A DNA stretch of 64,000 nucleotides from Magnetococcales bacterium. GTDB lineage: Bacteria > Pseudomonadota > Magnetococcia > Magnetococcales > Magnetaquicoccaceae. Shown here piece by piece: positions 47,002 to 56,170 of the stretch (the stretch's first letter is position 1; every line of letters starts with the position of its first letter). A program made the position numbers and the translations under genes. The stretch spans positions 55,284-119,283 of the forward strand of contig JADGAR010000001.1 in NCBI GenBank assembly GCA_015231915.1, written 5' to 3'. The notes below the pieces were generated by a model. The model was not told the origin of the DNA. It did no database searches and saw only the letters and a program-made list of their open reading frames with translations.

Positions 47002-47388
47002 ATGCAACTCTCATCCAAAAGCCACCCGCGGACTTCTTCCCTCGCGCCCCGGCCCATCACCCGCGTGGCACAACCGGAATGCCACACCATGGACGACGAC
47101 AGCGCCAAAAAGCTCTGGGCCGCCGTCATGGAAAGGGCCATCCTGGATCTGCAAGAAACCCGCACCCGCGCAGCCGCCGTCGAATGGATCACCTCCAAGC
47201 GCTCCGGTGTCGGCTCCTTTATCTGGGTGTGCCACCAGCTGGACATGGCCCCGGATTCCGTGCGTCGCGCCCTTCTGGGACACTCCGTCTCCCTGCGCCT
47301 CCTCCAGCACCACTCCCTGCCGCCCGCGCCGCCTCGCAAGCAGAATTTGCCGCCTGCCCACCCGGTGGCCCAGCTGTCAAACGCCTGA
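47002..47388 (+). CDS. Small hypothetical protein, sigma-54-driven
   Basis: A 128-residue protein with an AGGAGGT ribosome site 8-9 bases before its ATG. The core WAAVMERAILDLQETRTRAAAVEWI and FIWVCHQLDMAPDSVRRALLG resemble a small family in which a helical region ends in a helix-turn-helix-like FEWVCxxLxLxPxxVRxxL pattern; I do not know a function. The C-terminus is Pro-rich. It lies alone between purU and a 73-residue gene, with a sigma-54-type promoter in front. Confidence 0.65.
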   Translation: MQLSSKSHPRTSSLAPRPITRVAQPECHTMDDDSAKKLWAAVMERAILDLQETRTRAAAVEWITSKRSGVGSFIWVCHQLDMAPDSVRRALLGHSVSLRLLQHHSLPPAPPRKQNLPPAHPVAQLSNA

Positions 47389-47422
47389 CGACAGCCACAT
47401 TTCGCCCGACCACCGTTCATCC

Positions 47423-47437
47423 TGGAGCGATTCTTGC
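47423..47437 (+). promoter_or_regulatory. Sigma-54-type promoter upstream of the 73-residue gene
   Basis: TGGAGCGATTCTTGC has GG and GC with 10 bases between them and the TTGC of the -12 element. The -24 element differs from TGGCAC at two positions. The expected start is near 47449, ~50 bases before the ATG at 47500. Confidence 0.6.
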
Positions 47438-47499
47438 TTGGGGGTTCCTGCAAGGACCTACAACCTGAATCCACTCTTGCACCAAGAAGGATCGCTCCG

Positions 47500-47721
47500 A
47501 TGAACAACGTCACCAGCCTCATGTCCGACGTCTACAGCATGAACTCCGTGCGTGCCAGCCAAGCCACCAAACAGATCGTCCAAAAGACCCACAACATCTC
47601 TGGAACCACCCTGCATGAGATCAATCAACAGAATTCCCTGCCCAATTTCATATCTGCCAAGGCCTATTCGGTGAACATCTCCACCGCAGCCCTGCAGAAA
47701 AGCAACATGCAACCGGCATGA
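47500..47721 (+). CDS. Small hypothetical protein, sigma-54-driven
   Basis: A 73-residue, polar Ser/Asn/Gln-rich protein (MNNVTSLMSDVYSMNSVR ... YSVNISTAALQKSNM). An AAGAAGGA site lies ~9 bases before the ATG. No signal peptide or membrane segment is seen. The N-terminal VYSMNSVRASQATKQIVQK could be helical. Its own sigma-54-type promoter suggests real expression. I do not recognise a family. Confidence 0.55.
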   Translation: MNNVTSLMSDVYSMNSVRASQATKQIVQKTHNISGTTLHEINQQNSLPNFISAKAYSVNISTAALQKSNMQPA

Positions 47722-47725
47722 CTTG

Positions 47726-47769
47726 GCAAACGGACCCGTTTGCGGGATGATGGGAGGCACCCCGCAAAC
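47726..47769 (+). promoter_or_regulatory. Two mutually exclusive hairpins upstream of the CoA-transferase gene
   Basis: GCAAACGG (47726-47733) can pair with CCGTTTGC (47736-47743). The overlapping GTTTGCGGG (47738-47746) can instead pair with CCCGCAAAC (47761-47769). The two structures compete for the same strand, like an attenuator, and lie between the small gene stop and ATG 47799. Confidence 0.4.
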
Positions 47770-47798
47770 CCCGACCTGCCTGTCCGGCAAGGAGCGAC

Positions 47799-49661
47799 AT
47801 GTCCGCCTTCACCATGCCCCCGAAACTCACCAGTTGGAAGAAATACCTCAAATCCGGCGACCGGGTATTCATCGGCTCCAACGCGGCCTGTCCCCATGCC
47901 CTGACCGAGGATTTGGTCCGCAATGCCGCCGCCTTCCGGGATCTGGAGATGATCCACATCCTCATCCTGGGACCGCACCCGTGGACCGACGCCAGGTACG
48001 GACGCAATTTCAACGTCAACTCCCTGTTTCTCGGTCCCGGCACGCGCAACGCGGTGGCGGCGGGCATCGCCGATTACACCCCCTGCTTCCTCTCCGAGAT
48101 TCCCGGCCTCTTCACCAACGGCGTCCTCCCCCTGGACGTGGCCCTGATCCAGGTCACCCCCCCGGATCGCTACGGCTACTGCTCCCTGGGGCCATCGGTG
48201 GACATCGTCTCGGCGGCCTGGAGGTCGGCGCGCTGCGTGATCGCCCAGTTCAATCCCTCGGCACCCCGCACCTACGGGCAGAGCTTCATCCATGTCAGTT
48301 CGATCCACGCCGCCATCGAGGCCGATATCCCCATGCCGGTCCTCACCCCGCCGGAACTGGACGAGACCACCCTGCGGATCGGTCGCTACGTCGCCTCCCT
48401 GATCGAGGATGGCTGCACCCTGCAAATGGGCATCGGTCGCATCCCTGACGCCGTGCTCCGCAGCCTCGCCCGCCACAAAAATCTCGGCATTCACACCGAA
48501 ATGTTCTCCGACGGGGTGATCGACCTGTTCCGTTCCGGGGTGATCAACAACGCCCACAAGAGCCTCCACCCCGGCAAGATCATCTCCTCCTTCTGCATGG
48601 GAACCCAGAAGCTCTACGACTTCGTACACGAAAACCCGCACGTGGAGTTTCATCCCTCCGAGTATGTCAACAGCCCGACGAATATCGCCCGCAATCAGAA
48701 CATGGTCGCCATCAACAGCGCCATAGAGGTGGATCTGAGCGGCCAGGTGGTCTCCGATTCGGTGGGCAGGCGCTTCTACAGCGGCATCGGCGGGCAGGTG
48801 GACTTCATCCGGGGGGCGGCCATGAGCCAGGGGGGGCGCCCCATCATCGCCCTCCCCTCCACCGCCAAAAACGGCACCATTTCCAAAATCGTCCCCTTCC
48901 TCACCGAAGGCTCCGGGGTGGTGACCTCCCGCGGGGATGTCCACTACGTGGTGACCGAGTACGGCATCGCCACCCTGCGCGGCAAGAGCATCCGGGAACG
49001 CGCCCTGGAACTGATCCAGGTGGCCCATCCGGCATTTCGCGATCGCCTTCTTGCGCAAATGCGCACGCAACACTGGGTGCCGGAATACCTCGTCAACCCT
49101 CCCAGCCGGGTCGAGGAGCTGGGCGATCCCCAGGAAATCCGCCTGAACCTGAAGGGAAACACCTACTTCATGCGTCCGTTGCGCCCCGCTGACGGACGGA
49201 TTTTTCAGGAATTTTTCTACTCCCATGACGAGGAGACCGTGCTGCAACGCTACCGCTACCGTCCGGACGGGATGTCGCGGCAAAAGGCCAGCAACGTCGT
49301 CAACGTGAACCAGAGCCGCGATCTGGCCCTGTGCATCGTGCGGCGCAAGGGGCCGCGGGAGACGATCCTGGCGGTTGGACACTATTATTGGCTGGAACAG
49401 GAGAACATGGGGGAGGCCTCCTTCGTCGTGCGGGAGTCCAGCCGGGCCAAGGGCATGGCCGGCGTGCTGATGACCACCATGATCGACATCGCCCGGCAAC
49501 GCAATCTGGCCGGGATGCTCTGTCTGGTGCGCCTGGACAACAAACCGATACGCAAACTTCTGGAAAAATTCGCCTTCCAGACCCTGCCGGGCGACGAACC
49601 CATGGAACTCAAGATGGTGCTGCCTCTTGGGAATCCTGTGGAGTCATCGTCTCCGGGATGA
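47799..49661 (+). CDS. Acetyl-CoA hydrolase/CoA-transferase fused to a GNAT domain
   Basis: A 620-residue bifunctional protein. Residues ~1-430 are a CoA-transferase of the acetyl-CoA hydrolase/4-hydroxybutyrate CoA-transferase type: GLFTNGVLPLDVALIQVTPP, LQMGIGRIPDAV, the catalytic glutamate region INSAIEVDLSGQV and FYSGIGGQVDFIRGA. Residues ~450-605 form a GNAT acetyltransferase (RPLRPADGRIFQEFFYSHDE, VRESSRAKGMAGVLMTTMI). Such fusions may couple acyl-CoA turnover to protein acetylation. The C-terminal end overlaps the convergent diguanylate cyclase gene by about 53 bases. A GGAG site precedes the ATG. Confidence 0.88.
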   Translation: MSAFTMPPKLTSWKKYLKSGDRVFIGSNAACPHALTEDLVRNAAAFRDLEMIHILILGPHPWTDARYGRNFNVNSLFLGPGTRNAVAAGIADYTPCFLSEIPGLFTNGVLPLDVALIQVTPPDRYGYCSLGPSVDIVSAAWRSARCVIAQFNPSAPRTYGQSFIHVSSIHAAIEADIPMPVLTPPELDETTLRIGRYVASLIEDGCTLQMGIGRIPDAVLRSLARHKNLGIHTEMFSDGVIDLFRSGVINNAHKSLHPGKIISSFCMGTQKLYDFVHENPHVEFHPSEYVNSPTNIARNQNMVAINSAIEVDLSGQVVSDSVGRRFYSGIGGQVDFIRGAAMSQGGRPIIALPSTAKNGTISKIVPFLTEGSGVVTSRGDVHYVVTEYGIATLRGKSIRERALELIQVAHPAFRDRLLAQMRTQHWVPEYLVNPPSRVEELGDPQEIRLNLKGNTYFMRPLRPADGRIFQEFFYSHDEETVLQRYRYRPDGMSRQKASNVVNVNQSRDLALCIVRRKGPRETILAVGHYYWLEQENMGEASFVVRESSRAKGMAGVLMTTMIDIARQRNLAGMLCLVRLDNKPIRKLLEKFAFQTLPGDEPMELKMVLPLGNPVESSSPG

Positions 49662-51375
49662 GGTGGCAAACCCGGTTGCGTCCCCCCTTCTTGGCGGCGT
49701 ACAGCGCCTGATCGGCGGCCTTGACCAGGGCGTCCGCACCGGCGCGTCCCTCATCCGGAAAGATGGCCACACCGATGCTCACGGTCACGTTCAGGCCGTT
49801 GATGACAAGCTTTGCCACGCTCTCGCGCAGCCGTTCCGCAGAGCGCAGCACCCCCGCCACCCCGGTGCTGGGCATGATGACGCAGAACTCCTCGCCGCCG
49901 TATCGGCAGGGGTAGTCCACAGAGCGGAAATGGCTCCGCATGACCCCTGCAATGGCCTGCAGGACCCGGTCCCCCTGGTCGTGCCCATGCTCGTCGTTGA
50001 ACCGCTTGAAATGGTCCACGTCCAGCATGAGCAGGCCCAACACCAGTCCGTAGCGTTCGGCGCGGTCGTACTCTTCCAGCAGCGCGGTGTCGAAACGCCG
50101 GCGATTGAACAGACCGGTCAGTGCGTCGCTGTTGGAGAGCGCCCGCAGTTCCTCTTCCAGGGCCTTTTCGCGGGTCACGTCCCGGATGAGCGCCGCCGAA
50201 CCGATCAGCTCCCCACCTGCGGCCCGAATCGTGGCCGCATGCACCCGCAACATGCGCGCGTTGTAAAAGACCAGGCCCGGCAGTTCGTGCAGGTGATCCT
50301 CCAGGAGCATTTGCAGGTGGTCCGGGTCGTCGAAGAGCGCCAGGAATCCCTGCTCCCGGATCCGGTGCGCGCTCTTGCCCAGCAGTCGTTCCGCAGCGGG
50401 ATTGATCAGGGCCACCGCTCCCGTGCTGTCGGTCACCACGATCCCCTCCCGGCTCCCCAACAGGATCGTGGTGAGTTTGTCCCGTTCCTGACGAAGGCCG
50501 TGCATGGCCGTGCTCAGCTGGCTGGTCATGTGGTTGAAGGCTGCGGCCACCTGCCGGAACTCCTGGCACCCCTCCACCTCCAGGAAACGATCCGGCTGGG
50601 TGACATCCTCCAGGGTGGCGGCCATGCGCTCCAGGGGGGTCACAGCCGAGCGCCGCACCACCAGATGGACCAGCAGCATCACCGCCACCCCGATCAGGGT
50701 GCCCATGCCGAAGATCCACCAGCGCGCGGTGGCGACTTCCGCCTCGGCCTTGGCCAGCGACATGGTCAGCTTGACCACTCCCCGGTGCGTCTCGCCGTGA
50801 CCATGACAGGCCCGGCAAGGCTCCTGCGAGGGAATGGGGGCGATGTAGGTGAGGCGTTTCCCTCCGGTGGCGGCGTCCCGGCCATAGACCGGGATCTCGC
50901 TGCCCTGGGCGAGGGCCTGACGGAGTGCTGCGGCGTCCTTTTCCATCCCCTGTTTGCGCGCCGCATGCTTGCGCAGGGGAAAGCGCTGGCTGCCCAACCG
51001 GCCATTGACGATCTCGATGGTCTCGTTGTCACGGAAGGCCTCGCTGCCATCGGTGCGCAGGATGCGAAAATCGACCATCTCGGGGACGTTCTGGAGATTG
51101 GCGATGAAATCTTCCGCCACTTCCGCGTCGCCGGCCAGCATGATGGTGTTCACGGCCCCGGCGACGCTGCGGGTCACCATCAGGATCGCCCTTTCGTTCT
51201 GGGTGATCACCAGATGTTCGTGGATCCGGGAGACCAGCAGGGAGAGCACCAGCCAACCGAGCAGCAGGGTAACGCCCCCATGAACCAGGACGCGCCCTCC
51301 CAACCGATCCGTCAAGATGCCGAAACGTCTGCCGACCGGGGCAAGCCACTTGCCAAGGATGGTCCGAGAGGTCAT
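49609..51375 (-). CDS. Membrane diguanylate cyclase with periplasmic c-haem motif, HAMP and PAS
   Basis: A ~588-residue c-di-GMP synthase. Order: helix (GGVTLLLGWLVLSLLVSRI), periplasmic domain ending in the haem-attachment motif CRACH, second helix (WWIFGMGTLIGVAVMLLVHL), HAMP (RSAVTPLERMAATLED), PAS (~315-420), then GGDEF. The active site is YGGEEF, and RSVD sits five residues before GGEEF, so the product-inhibition I-site is intact. The haem motif suggests redox, oxygen or NO sensing. I chose ATG 51375 since a TATAAT almost touches the alternative ATG at 51417. It is divergent from the histidine kinase gene. Confidence 0.85.
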   Translation of the reverse strand: MTSRTILGKWLAPVGRRFGILTDRLGGRVLVHGGVTLLLGWLVLSLLVSRIHEHLVITQNERAILMVTRSVAGAVNTIMLAGDAEVAEDFIANLQNVPEMVDFRILRTDGSEAFRDNETIEIVNGRLGSQRFPLRKHAARKQGMEKDAAALRQALAQGSEIPVYGRDAATGGKRLTYIAPIPSQEPCRACHGHGETHRGVVKLTMSLAKAEAEVATARWWIFGMGTLIGVAVMLLVHLVVRRSAVTPLERMAATLEDVTQPDRFLEVEGCQEFRQVAAAFNHMTSQLSTAMHGLRQERDKLTTILLGSREGIVVTDSTGAVALINPAAERLLGKSAHRIREQGFLALFDDPDHLQMLLEDHLHELPGLVFYNARMLRVHAATIRAAGGELIGSAALIRDVTREKALEEELRALSNSDALTGLFNRRRFDTALLEEYDRAERYGLVLGLLMLDVDHFKRFNDEHGHDQGDRVLQAIAGVMRSHFRSVDYPCRYGGEEFCVIMPSTGVAGVLRSAERLRESVAKLVINGLNVTVSIGVAIFPDEGRAGADALVKAADQALYAAKKGGRNRVCHLIPETMTPQDSQEAAPS

Positions 51376-51425
51376 GAGCGAGCGCCGTGCATGCATATCC
51401 GATTGACAACAAACCATATCCGCAT

Positions 51426-51454
51426 ATTATACTAGCACATGCACAATCCTGTCA
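51426..51454 (-). promoter_or_regulatory. Candidate sigma-70 promoter of the diguanylate cyclase gene
   Basis: Minus-strand TGACAG and a perfect TATAAT are separated by 17 bases. The predicted start near 51419 would leave no leader for ATG 51417, supporting the downstream ATG 51375. Confidence 0.5.
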
Positions 51455-51479
51455 CAATGTCCGGGAAGACCGCACCCCC

Positions 51480-54260
51480 ATGAGCCAGCCATCGACCTTG
51501 CCACCCGGCATCGCCATCCCCCTGCGCAAGCGGCTTTCCTGCCGTCAGGCGCGCGCTGCAGTGCTGGTGGGCATGGCGGTGGGATTGCTGCTGGGTATCG
51601 TCGAGGTGATCCACGACCTCTACCGGGAGCGGACGCGCATCCATTCCAACATCGCCCAGGTGCTGGAAGTGGTCCGCGAGGCAGCGGGCCACGCCACCTC
51701 GGAAAACGACCCGCTATTGGCCGACAAGGTCCTCGAGGGGCTGTTCAACTGCCAGTCCATCCACCATGCCCACCTGAACACCGCGACAGGGGGCCTGCTG
51801 CGCCAGAAGGACCGCCCTCACCCGGAAACCGGGATCATCAAATGGATCGCCTCCCAACTGCTCACGGACGTGAACGAGATCACCACGCCGCTGAACTGGA
51901 ACGGACGGCTCGTCGGCCAACTCTCCATTGCCGTGGATCCCTACCTGAGCGCCAGGGATTACCTGTTCCGGGCCAGTTTCACGCTGCTTTCGTCCCTGTT
52001 TGCCGCCTTTCTGCTCGCCGCCCTCCTGACGATCATCTTTCACCACCTTCTGACCCGCCCCATCCTGATGTTGGGCCAGCAACTCGCCCGGCTGGATCCC
52101 GATGCGCCGGCCCGGCAACCCCTCACCCTCCCGACGGGTCACCAGGGGGATGAACTCGACCATCTGACCCACTCCATCAACCAGACCATGGAATCCTTCG
52201 CCAGCGCCCTGCGCGCCCAGCAGGAGACGGCCAGACAGCTGAAACAGACCCAGTTCTCCGTGGACCACGCGGCGGACATGATCTGCTGGATCGGACCCGA
52301 CGGTCGTTTCCTGTACGTCAATCAGGCCATGTGCGAGGCCGCGGGGTACTCCCAGGAAGAGATGAAGGGGATGACCGTCGCCGACATCAACCCGGACCTC
52401 ACCCCGACGGCATGGAGCGCCCACTGGAACGACCTCAAGCAACGCCATCGCAGTCGCATGGAGAGCCAGGTCCGCACCAAGGATGGCCGACTGCTGCCCA
52501 TCGAGATCCACATCACCTTCCTGGAGATCGACGACCAGGAGATCCACTGCAACTTCGCCCGGGACATCAGCCGCCGCAAGGAGGCAGAGGTGGCCATCAA
52601 CCGGGTCAACCGGATCCTTTTGACTCTGAGCCGCGGCAACGAGGCCATGATCAAGGCCACCTCCGAACAGGAATTGCTCAACAGCATCTGCCGCCTGATC
52701 GTCGAGGAGGGGGGATATCGCATGGTCTGGGTGGGGTATCCGACACCAGACGACAGCAAGCGGATCCTGCCGGTCGCCCAGTATGGGTTCGACGACGGTT
52801 ATCTGCAACAACTGGAGATCACCTGGGAAGATAACGAAAAAGGGTGTGGCCCCACCGGAACCGCCTTCCGCACCCGGCAGCCCAGCTGCGCACGCCGGAT
52901 TCGCACCGATGCCAACTTCACCCCCTGGCGCGAGGAGGCCACCCGACGCGGATACGCCTCCTCCATCGCCCTGCCTTTGCCCAACGACAACCTCTTGCCC
53001 CTGGGGACCATCAACATCTACAGCGCCGAAACCGATGCCTTCGACCAGGACGAGCTGCGACTCCTGGAAAATCTCGCCAACAATCTGGCCTTCGGCATTC
53101 TCAAATTCCGCGAGGCCGAGGAGCGCCGCCGCGCCCAGCGGGCCATGGCGCTCTCCGAAGAGAAACTGCGCACCCTGTTCCACCACTCCCCGGACTGCCT
53201 GATGACCCTGGATCGGCAGGGTGCGGTCCAATTCAGCAACCGCCAAGGCCCGAACCACCCCAGGGCGTTGCTCCAGGAGGCGATGATCCCCCATCTGCGG
53301 GAACGGCTGGACACCGTCTTCAAGACCGGTCAGGCCATGGAATACCCCTTCACGGACGGGGAGAAGGCCTGGTGGGAGGCGCGGCTGGCCCCGATCTTCC
53401 AGGACGGCAAGGTGACCGAGGTGTTGGCCGTCTGTCAGGACATCACGGAAAAGCGCACCTTGCAGGCGCAAAACCTCCGCAACGCCCGGCTGGCCTCCCT
53501 GGGGGTGCTGTCGGCCAGCGTGGCCCACGAGATCAACAATCCCAACAATGCCATTCAGTTCAACGTCCCGATCCTGACCGCCATCTGGGAGGACGCCCTG
53601 CCGATTCTGCAAAAGGCCCACGCAGGGTCCGGCGCCTTCTGCCTGGGCGGCATGCCCATGGACGAGGCCATGGAGGTGCTCCCGCAACTGTTGGACGGCA
53701 TCCGCATGAGTTCGCACCGGATCCAGACCATCATCGGCGGTCTGAAACACATGGCCCGCCAGGACAGGGAGCCGCTCACCCAGCGGTTCGACATCCGGGA
53801 ACCGATCCAATCCGCGCTCCTGATCCTCCAGAGTCAGGTGCGGCAGACCACCGACCATTGCCAATTCATTCCCCACCCTTCTCCCCTGATGGTGCGGGGC
53901 AATGCCCAGCAGTTGGAACAGGCATTCATCAACATCATTCAAAACGCCCTGCAATCCCTGCGCAGTCGCGCCAACCGGGTGACCATCTCCACCGCTCCCC
54001 ACGCGGACCACACCCGCGTGCAGGTCATTCTGCGCGACGAAGGGTGCGGCATCGATCCGGAACATCTGGACAAACTGACCAACCCCTTCTTCACCACCCG
54101 GACCGCGACCGGTGGCATGGGACTCGGGCTGTCCATCACCAAGACCATCATCGACAACCACTCCGGCGATCTGTCGTTCCAATCGGTTCCCGATCAGGGG
54201 ACCACGGTTACGGTCAGCCTACCCGCAGTCGTCGAACCCACGCGAGGAGACGCCCCATGA
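51480..54260 (+). CDS. PAS/GAF sensor histidine kinase
   Basis: A 926-residue kinase. Order: helix (~26-45), periplasmic part, second helix (~163-188, LLSSLFAAFLLAALLTIIFH), HAMP-like linker, PAS (~258), GAF (~381-545), second PAS (~559), then the dimerisation and phosphoacceptor region with H683 in SVAHEINNPNNAI, and the ATPase with RDEGCGIDP and GGMGLGLSI. HEINNPNN is typical of NtrB-like kinases. The stop overlaps the start of the NtrC-type regulator by 4 bases, so they form one two-component system. The start was set at ATG 51480; the frame is open from 51387. Confidence 0.9.
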   Translation: MSQPSTLPPGIAIPLRKRLSCRQARAAVLVGMAVGLLLGIVEVIHDLYRERTRIHSNIAQVLEVVREAAGHATSENDPLLADKVLEGLFNCQSIHHAHLNTATGGLLRQKDRPHPETGIIKWIASQLLTDVNEITTPLNWNGRLVGQLSIAVDPYLSARDYLFRASFTLLSSLFAAFLLAALLTIIFHHLLTRPILMLGQQLARLDPDAPARQPLTLPTGHQGDELDHLTHSINQTMESFASALRAQQETARQLKQTQFSVDHAADMICWIGPDGRFLYVNQAMCEAAGYSQEEMKGMTVADINPDLTPTAWSAHWNDLKQRHRSRMESQVRTKDGRLLPIEIHITFLEIDDQEIHCNFARDISRRKEAEVAINRVNRILLTLSRGNEAMIKATSEQELLNSICRLIVEEGGYRMVWVGYPTPDDSKRILPVAQYGFDDGYLQQLEITWEDNEKGCGPTGTAFRTRQPSCARRIRTDANFTPWREEATRRGYASSIALPLPNDNLLPLGTINIYSAETDAFDQDELRLLENLANNLAFGILKFREAEERRRAQRAMALSEEKLRTLFHHSPDCLMTLDRQGAVQFSNRQGPNHPRALLQEAMIPHLRERLDTVFKTGQAMEYPFTDGEKAWWEARLAPIFQDGKVTEVLAVCQDITEKRTLQAQNLRNARLASLGVLSASVAHEINNPNNAIQFNVPILTAIWEDALPILQKAHAGSGAFCLGGMPMDEAMEVLPQLLDGIRMSSHRIQTIIGGLKHMARQDREPLTQRFDIREPIQSALLILQSQVRQTTDHCQFIPHPSPLMVRGNAQQLEQAFINIIQNALQSLRSRANRVTISTAPHADHTRVQVILRDEGCGIDPEHLDKLTNPFFTTRTATGGMGLGLSITKTIIDNHSGDLSFQSVPDQGTTVTVSLPAVVEPTRGDAP

Positions 54261-55711
54261 ACCCCCCCGTCAAGAAGAATCCTCCCATTGTCCTGGTGGA
54301 CGACGAGGAGACCGTGCTGTTCAGCTCCAAGATCCTGCTCAAGACGGCGGATGTCTCCCCGGTGGTCACTTTGACCGATGGCCGCAAACTGATGCCTTTT
54401 CTGGAGGAGAACGGCGCTGCGGTGGTGGTGCTGGACCTGGTCATGCCCCATCTGTCCGGCACGGAGATCCTCCCCAAGATCCGCGAGCGGTTCCCGGAAA
54501 TCCCCGTCATCGTCATGACCGCCACCCAGGAGGTCAATATCGCGGTCCAGTGCATGAAGGACGGCGCCTTCGACTATCTGATCAAGCCTGCGGAGAACAG
54601 CCGTTTCATTTCGTGCGTCCGGCGCGCCATGGAGGTGCGTTCTTTGCAGCGCGAGGTGGGCACCCTGAAGCATTATCTCCTCGAGGACCAGTTGCAACAC
54701 GCCGAGGCCTTTGCCGCCATCATCACCAAGAGCCGCAAGATGCGCGCGGTCTTTCAGTATGTCGAGGCCATCGCCCCCTCCTCCGAGCCGGTGCTGATCA
54801 TCGGCGAGACCGGCGTTGGCAAGGAACTGCTCGCCAATGCCATTCATCTCGTGAGCCACCGCAACGGCCCCCTCGTGGCCCTCAACGTGGCCGGCCTGGA
54901 CGACAACATGTTTTCCGACACCCTGTTCGGCCATCGCAAGGGGGCCTTCACCGGCGCCAACGAAAACCGCGAGGGGCTGATCGCCGCTGCTGCCGGTGGC
55001 TCACTCTTCCTGGACGAGATCGGCGACCTCAAGGAGTCCTCTCAGGTCAAGCTGCTGCGGCTGTTGCAGGAGCGCAAGTACTATCCCCTCGGCGCCGATG
55101 GCTATCTCAAGACCGATGCGCGCATCATCTGCGCCACCAATCGCGATCTCAAGTTCATGATGGCGGAAAAGACCTTTCGTTCCGATCTCTATTTTCGCCT
55201 CTCTTCACATCAGGTGCGCATCCCCCCCTTGCGGGAGCGCAAGGAGGACATCCCGCTCCTGACCGCCCAGTTCCTGGAGGAGTCCGCGCGCATCATGGGC
55301 AAACCCGCGCCCATCCCTCCCCCGGAACTCTTCAATCTTCTGAACGCCTATGATTTTCCTGGCAATGTCCGTGAGTTGCGGGCCATCAGCTTCGATGCCG
55401 TCGCCCGCCATCAATCCGGTGTCCTCTCCCTGGAACGGTTCCGCGACAGCGTTTTTCCCAACGCCGACGAACACAATCCCCAACTCGATGCCGCTGCGGA
55501 GAACCCCTTCAAGCGGATTACCGGTCGTCTGCCCACCCTGCGGGATGCGGAGATTTTTCTCCTCGAGGAGGCCCTGGAACGCGCCCAGGGCAACAAAAGC
55601 CTGGCCGCAACCCTGTTGGGGCTTTCCCGCCAGACTCTCAACTACCGCCTGCAGCAGATCAAAAAGAGCGGCATGCCCCCTGCGGGAACGCGTGCCGGCC
55701 AACCGAAGTGA
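54257..55711 (+). CDS. Sigma-54-dependent response regulator (NtrC family)
   Basis: A 484-residue regulator. The receiver domain has IVLVDDEE and the phosphoacceptor D60 in VVVLDLVMP. The AAA domain has GETGVGKEL (Walker A), GAFTGA (sigma-54 contact loop), LFLDEIGDL (Walker B) and NVRELR. The C-terminus carries a Fis-type helix-turn-helix (NKSLAATLLGLSRQTLNYRL). It is coupled to the kinase gene by a 4-base overlap. Its targets could include the two sigma-54-type promoters at ~46.9 and 47.4 kb; that link is inference. Confidence 0.93.
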   Translation: MNPPVKKNPPIVLVDDEETVLFSSKILLKTADVSPVVTLTDGRKLMPFLEENGAAVVVLDLVMPHLSGTEILPKIRERFPEIPVIVMTATQEVNIAVQCMKDGAFDYLIKPAENSRFISCVRRAMEVRSLQREVGTLKHYLLEDQLQHAEAFAAIITKSRKMRAVFQYVEAIAPSSEPVLIIGETGVGKELLANAIHLVSHRNGPLVALNVAGLDDNMFSDTLFGHRKGAFTGANENREGLIAAAAGGSLFLDEIGDLKESSQVKLLRLLQERKYYPLGADGYLKTDARIICATNRDLKFMMAEKTFRSDLYFRLSSHQVRIPPLRERKEDIPLLTAQFLEESARIMGKPAPIPPPELFNLLNAYDFPGNVRELRAISFDAVARHQSGVLSLERFRDSVFPNADEHNPQLDAAAENPFKRITGRLPTLRDAEIFLLEEALERAQGNKSLAATLLGLSRQTLNYRLQQIKKSGMPPAGTRAGQPK

Positions 55712-56031
55712 GCCGGACAAAATTTTGCACTTCGTTACATTTTGTAAAAAAAATTTTCATCTTTTCATTATGTATTTGAAAATTATAAATAAATTTTGAT
55801 GTATTTTGTTACAATTATCTTTTCGTCCGCCTGAAGTGCTCAAAATTTTGCACCACCCATCCCCGACCACTCCAGAAACATTCCTCTACAATTTATTGAT
55901 TTTGCATATCTTTTTATCTGGCTCACTCATGGCACGATTCCTGATATATATAGATACAAAGGGACTTGAACTTGTCGTGACGAGACAAGGATGTCTCGGT
56001 TGCAAATGGATTCTTGCAATTGGCAACAGAT

Positions 56032-56105
56032 GGGTTGCCCGGCAGTATCAGGGCAACCCGGATCAAGGGCTGGACACCCCCTCCCCGATTCCCAGCCCTT
56101 GATCC
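56032..56105. repeat. Two adjacent perfect hairpins
   Basis: GGGTTGCCC (56032-56040) pairs with GGGCAACCC (56051-56059). Immediately after, GGATCAAGGGCTGG (56060-56073) pairs with CCAGCCCTTGATCC (56092-56105), a perfect 14-bp stem. They may act as a terminator for the regulator gene, although they are ~320 bases past its stop. Confidence 0.75.
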
Positions 56106-56170
56106 CCCTCCCTTGCGGGAGGCACAGGCTGACAACATGAATGGGGCGTCTCTTTTACAAGTGCGCCCCC

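Noticed and set aside
55806-56102. 98-residue plus-strand open frame
   Set aside because: No ribosome site, poor codon bias, and the end consists of hairpin sequence.
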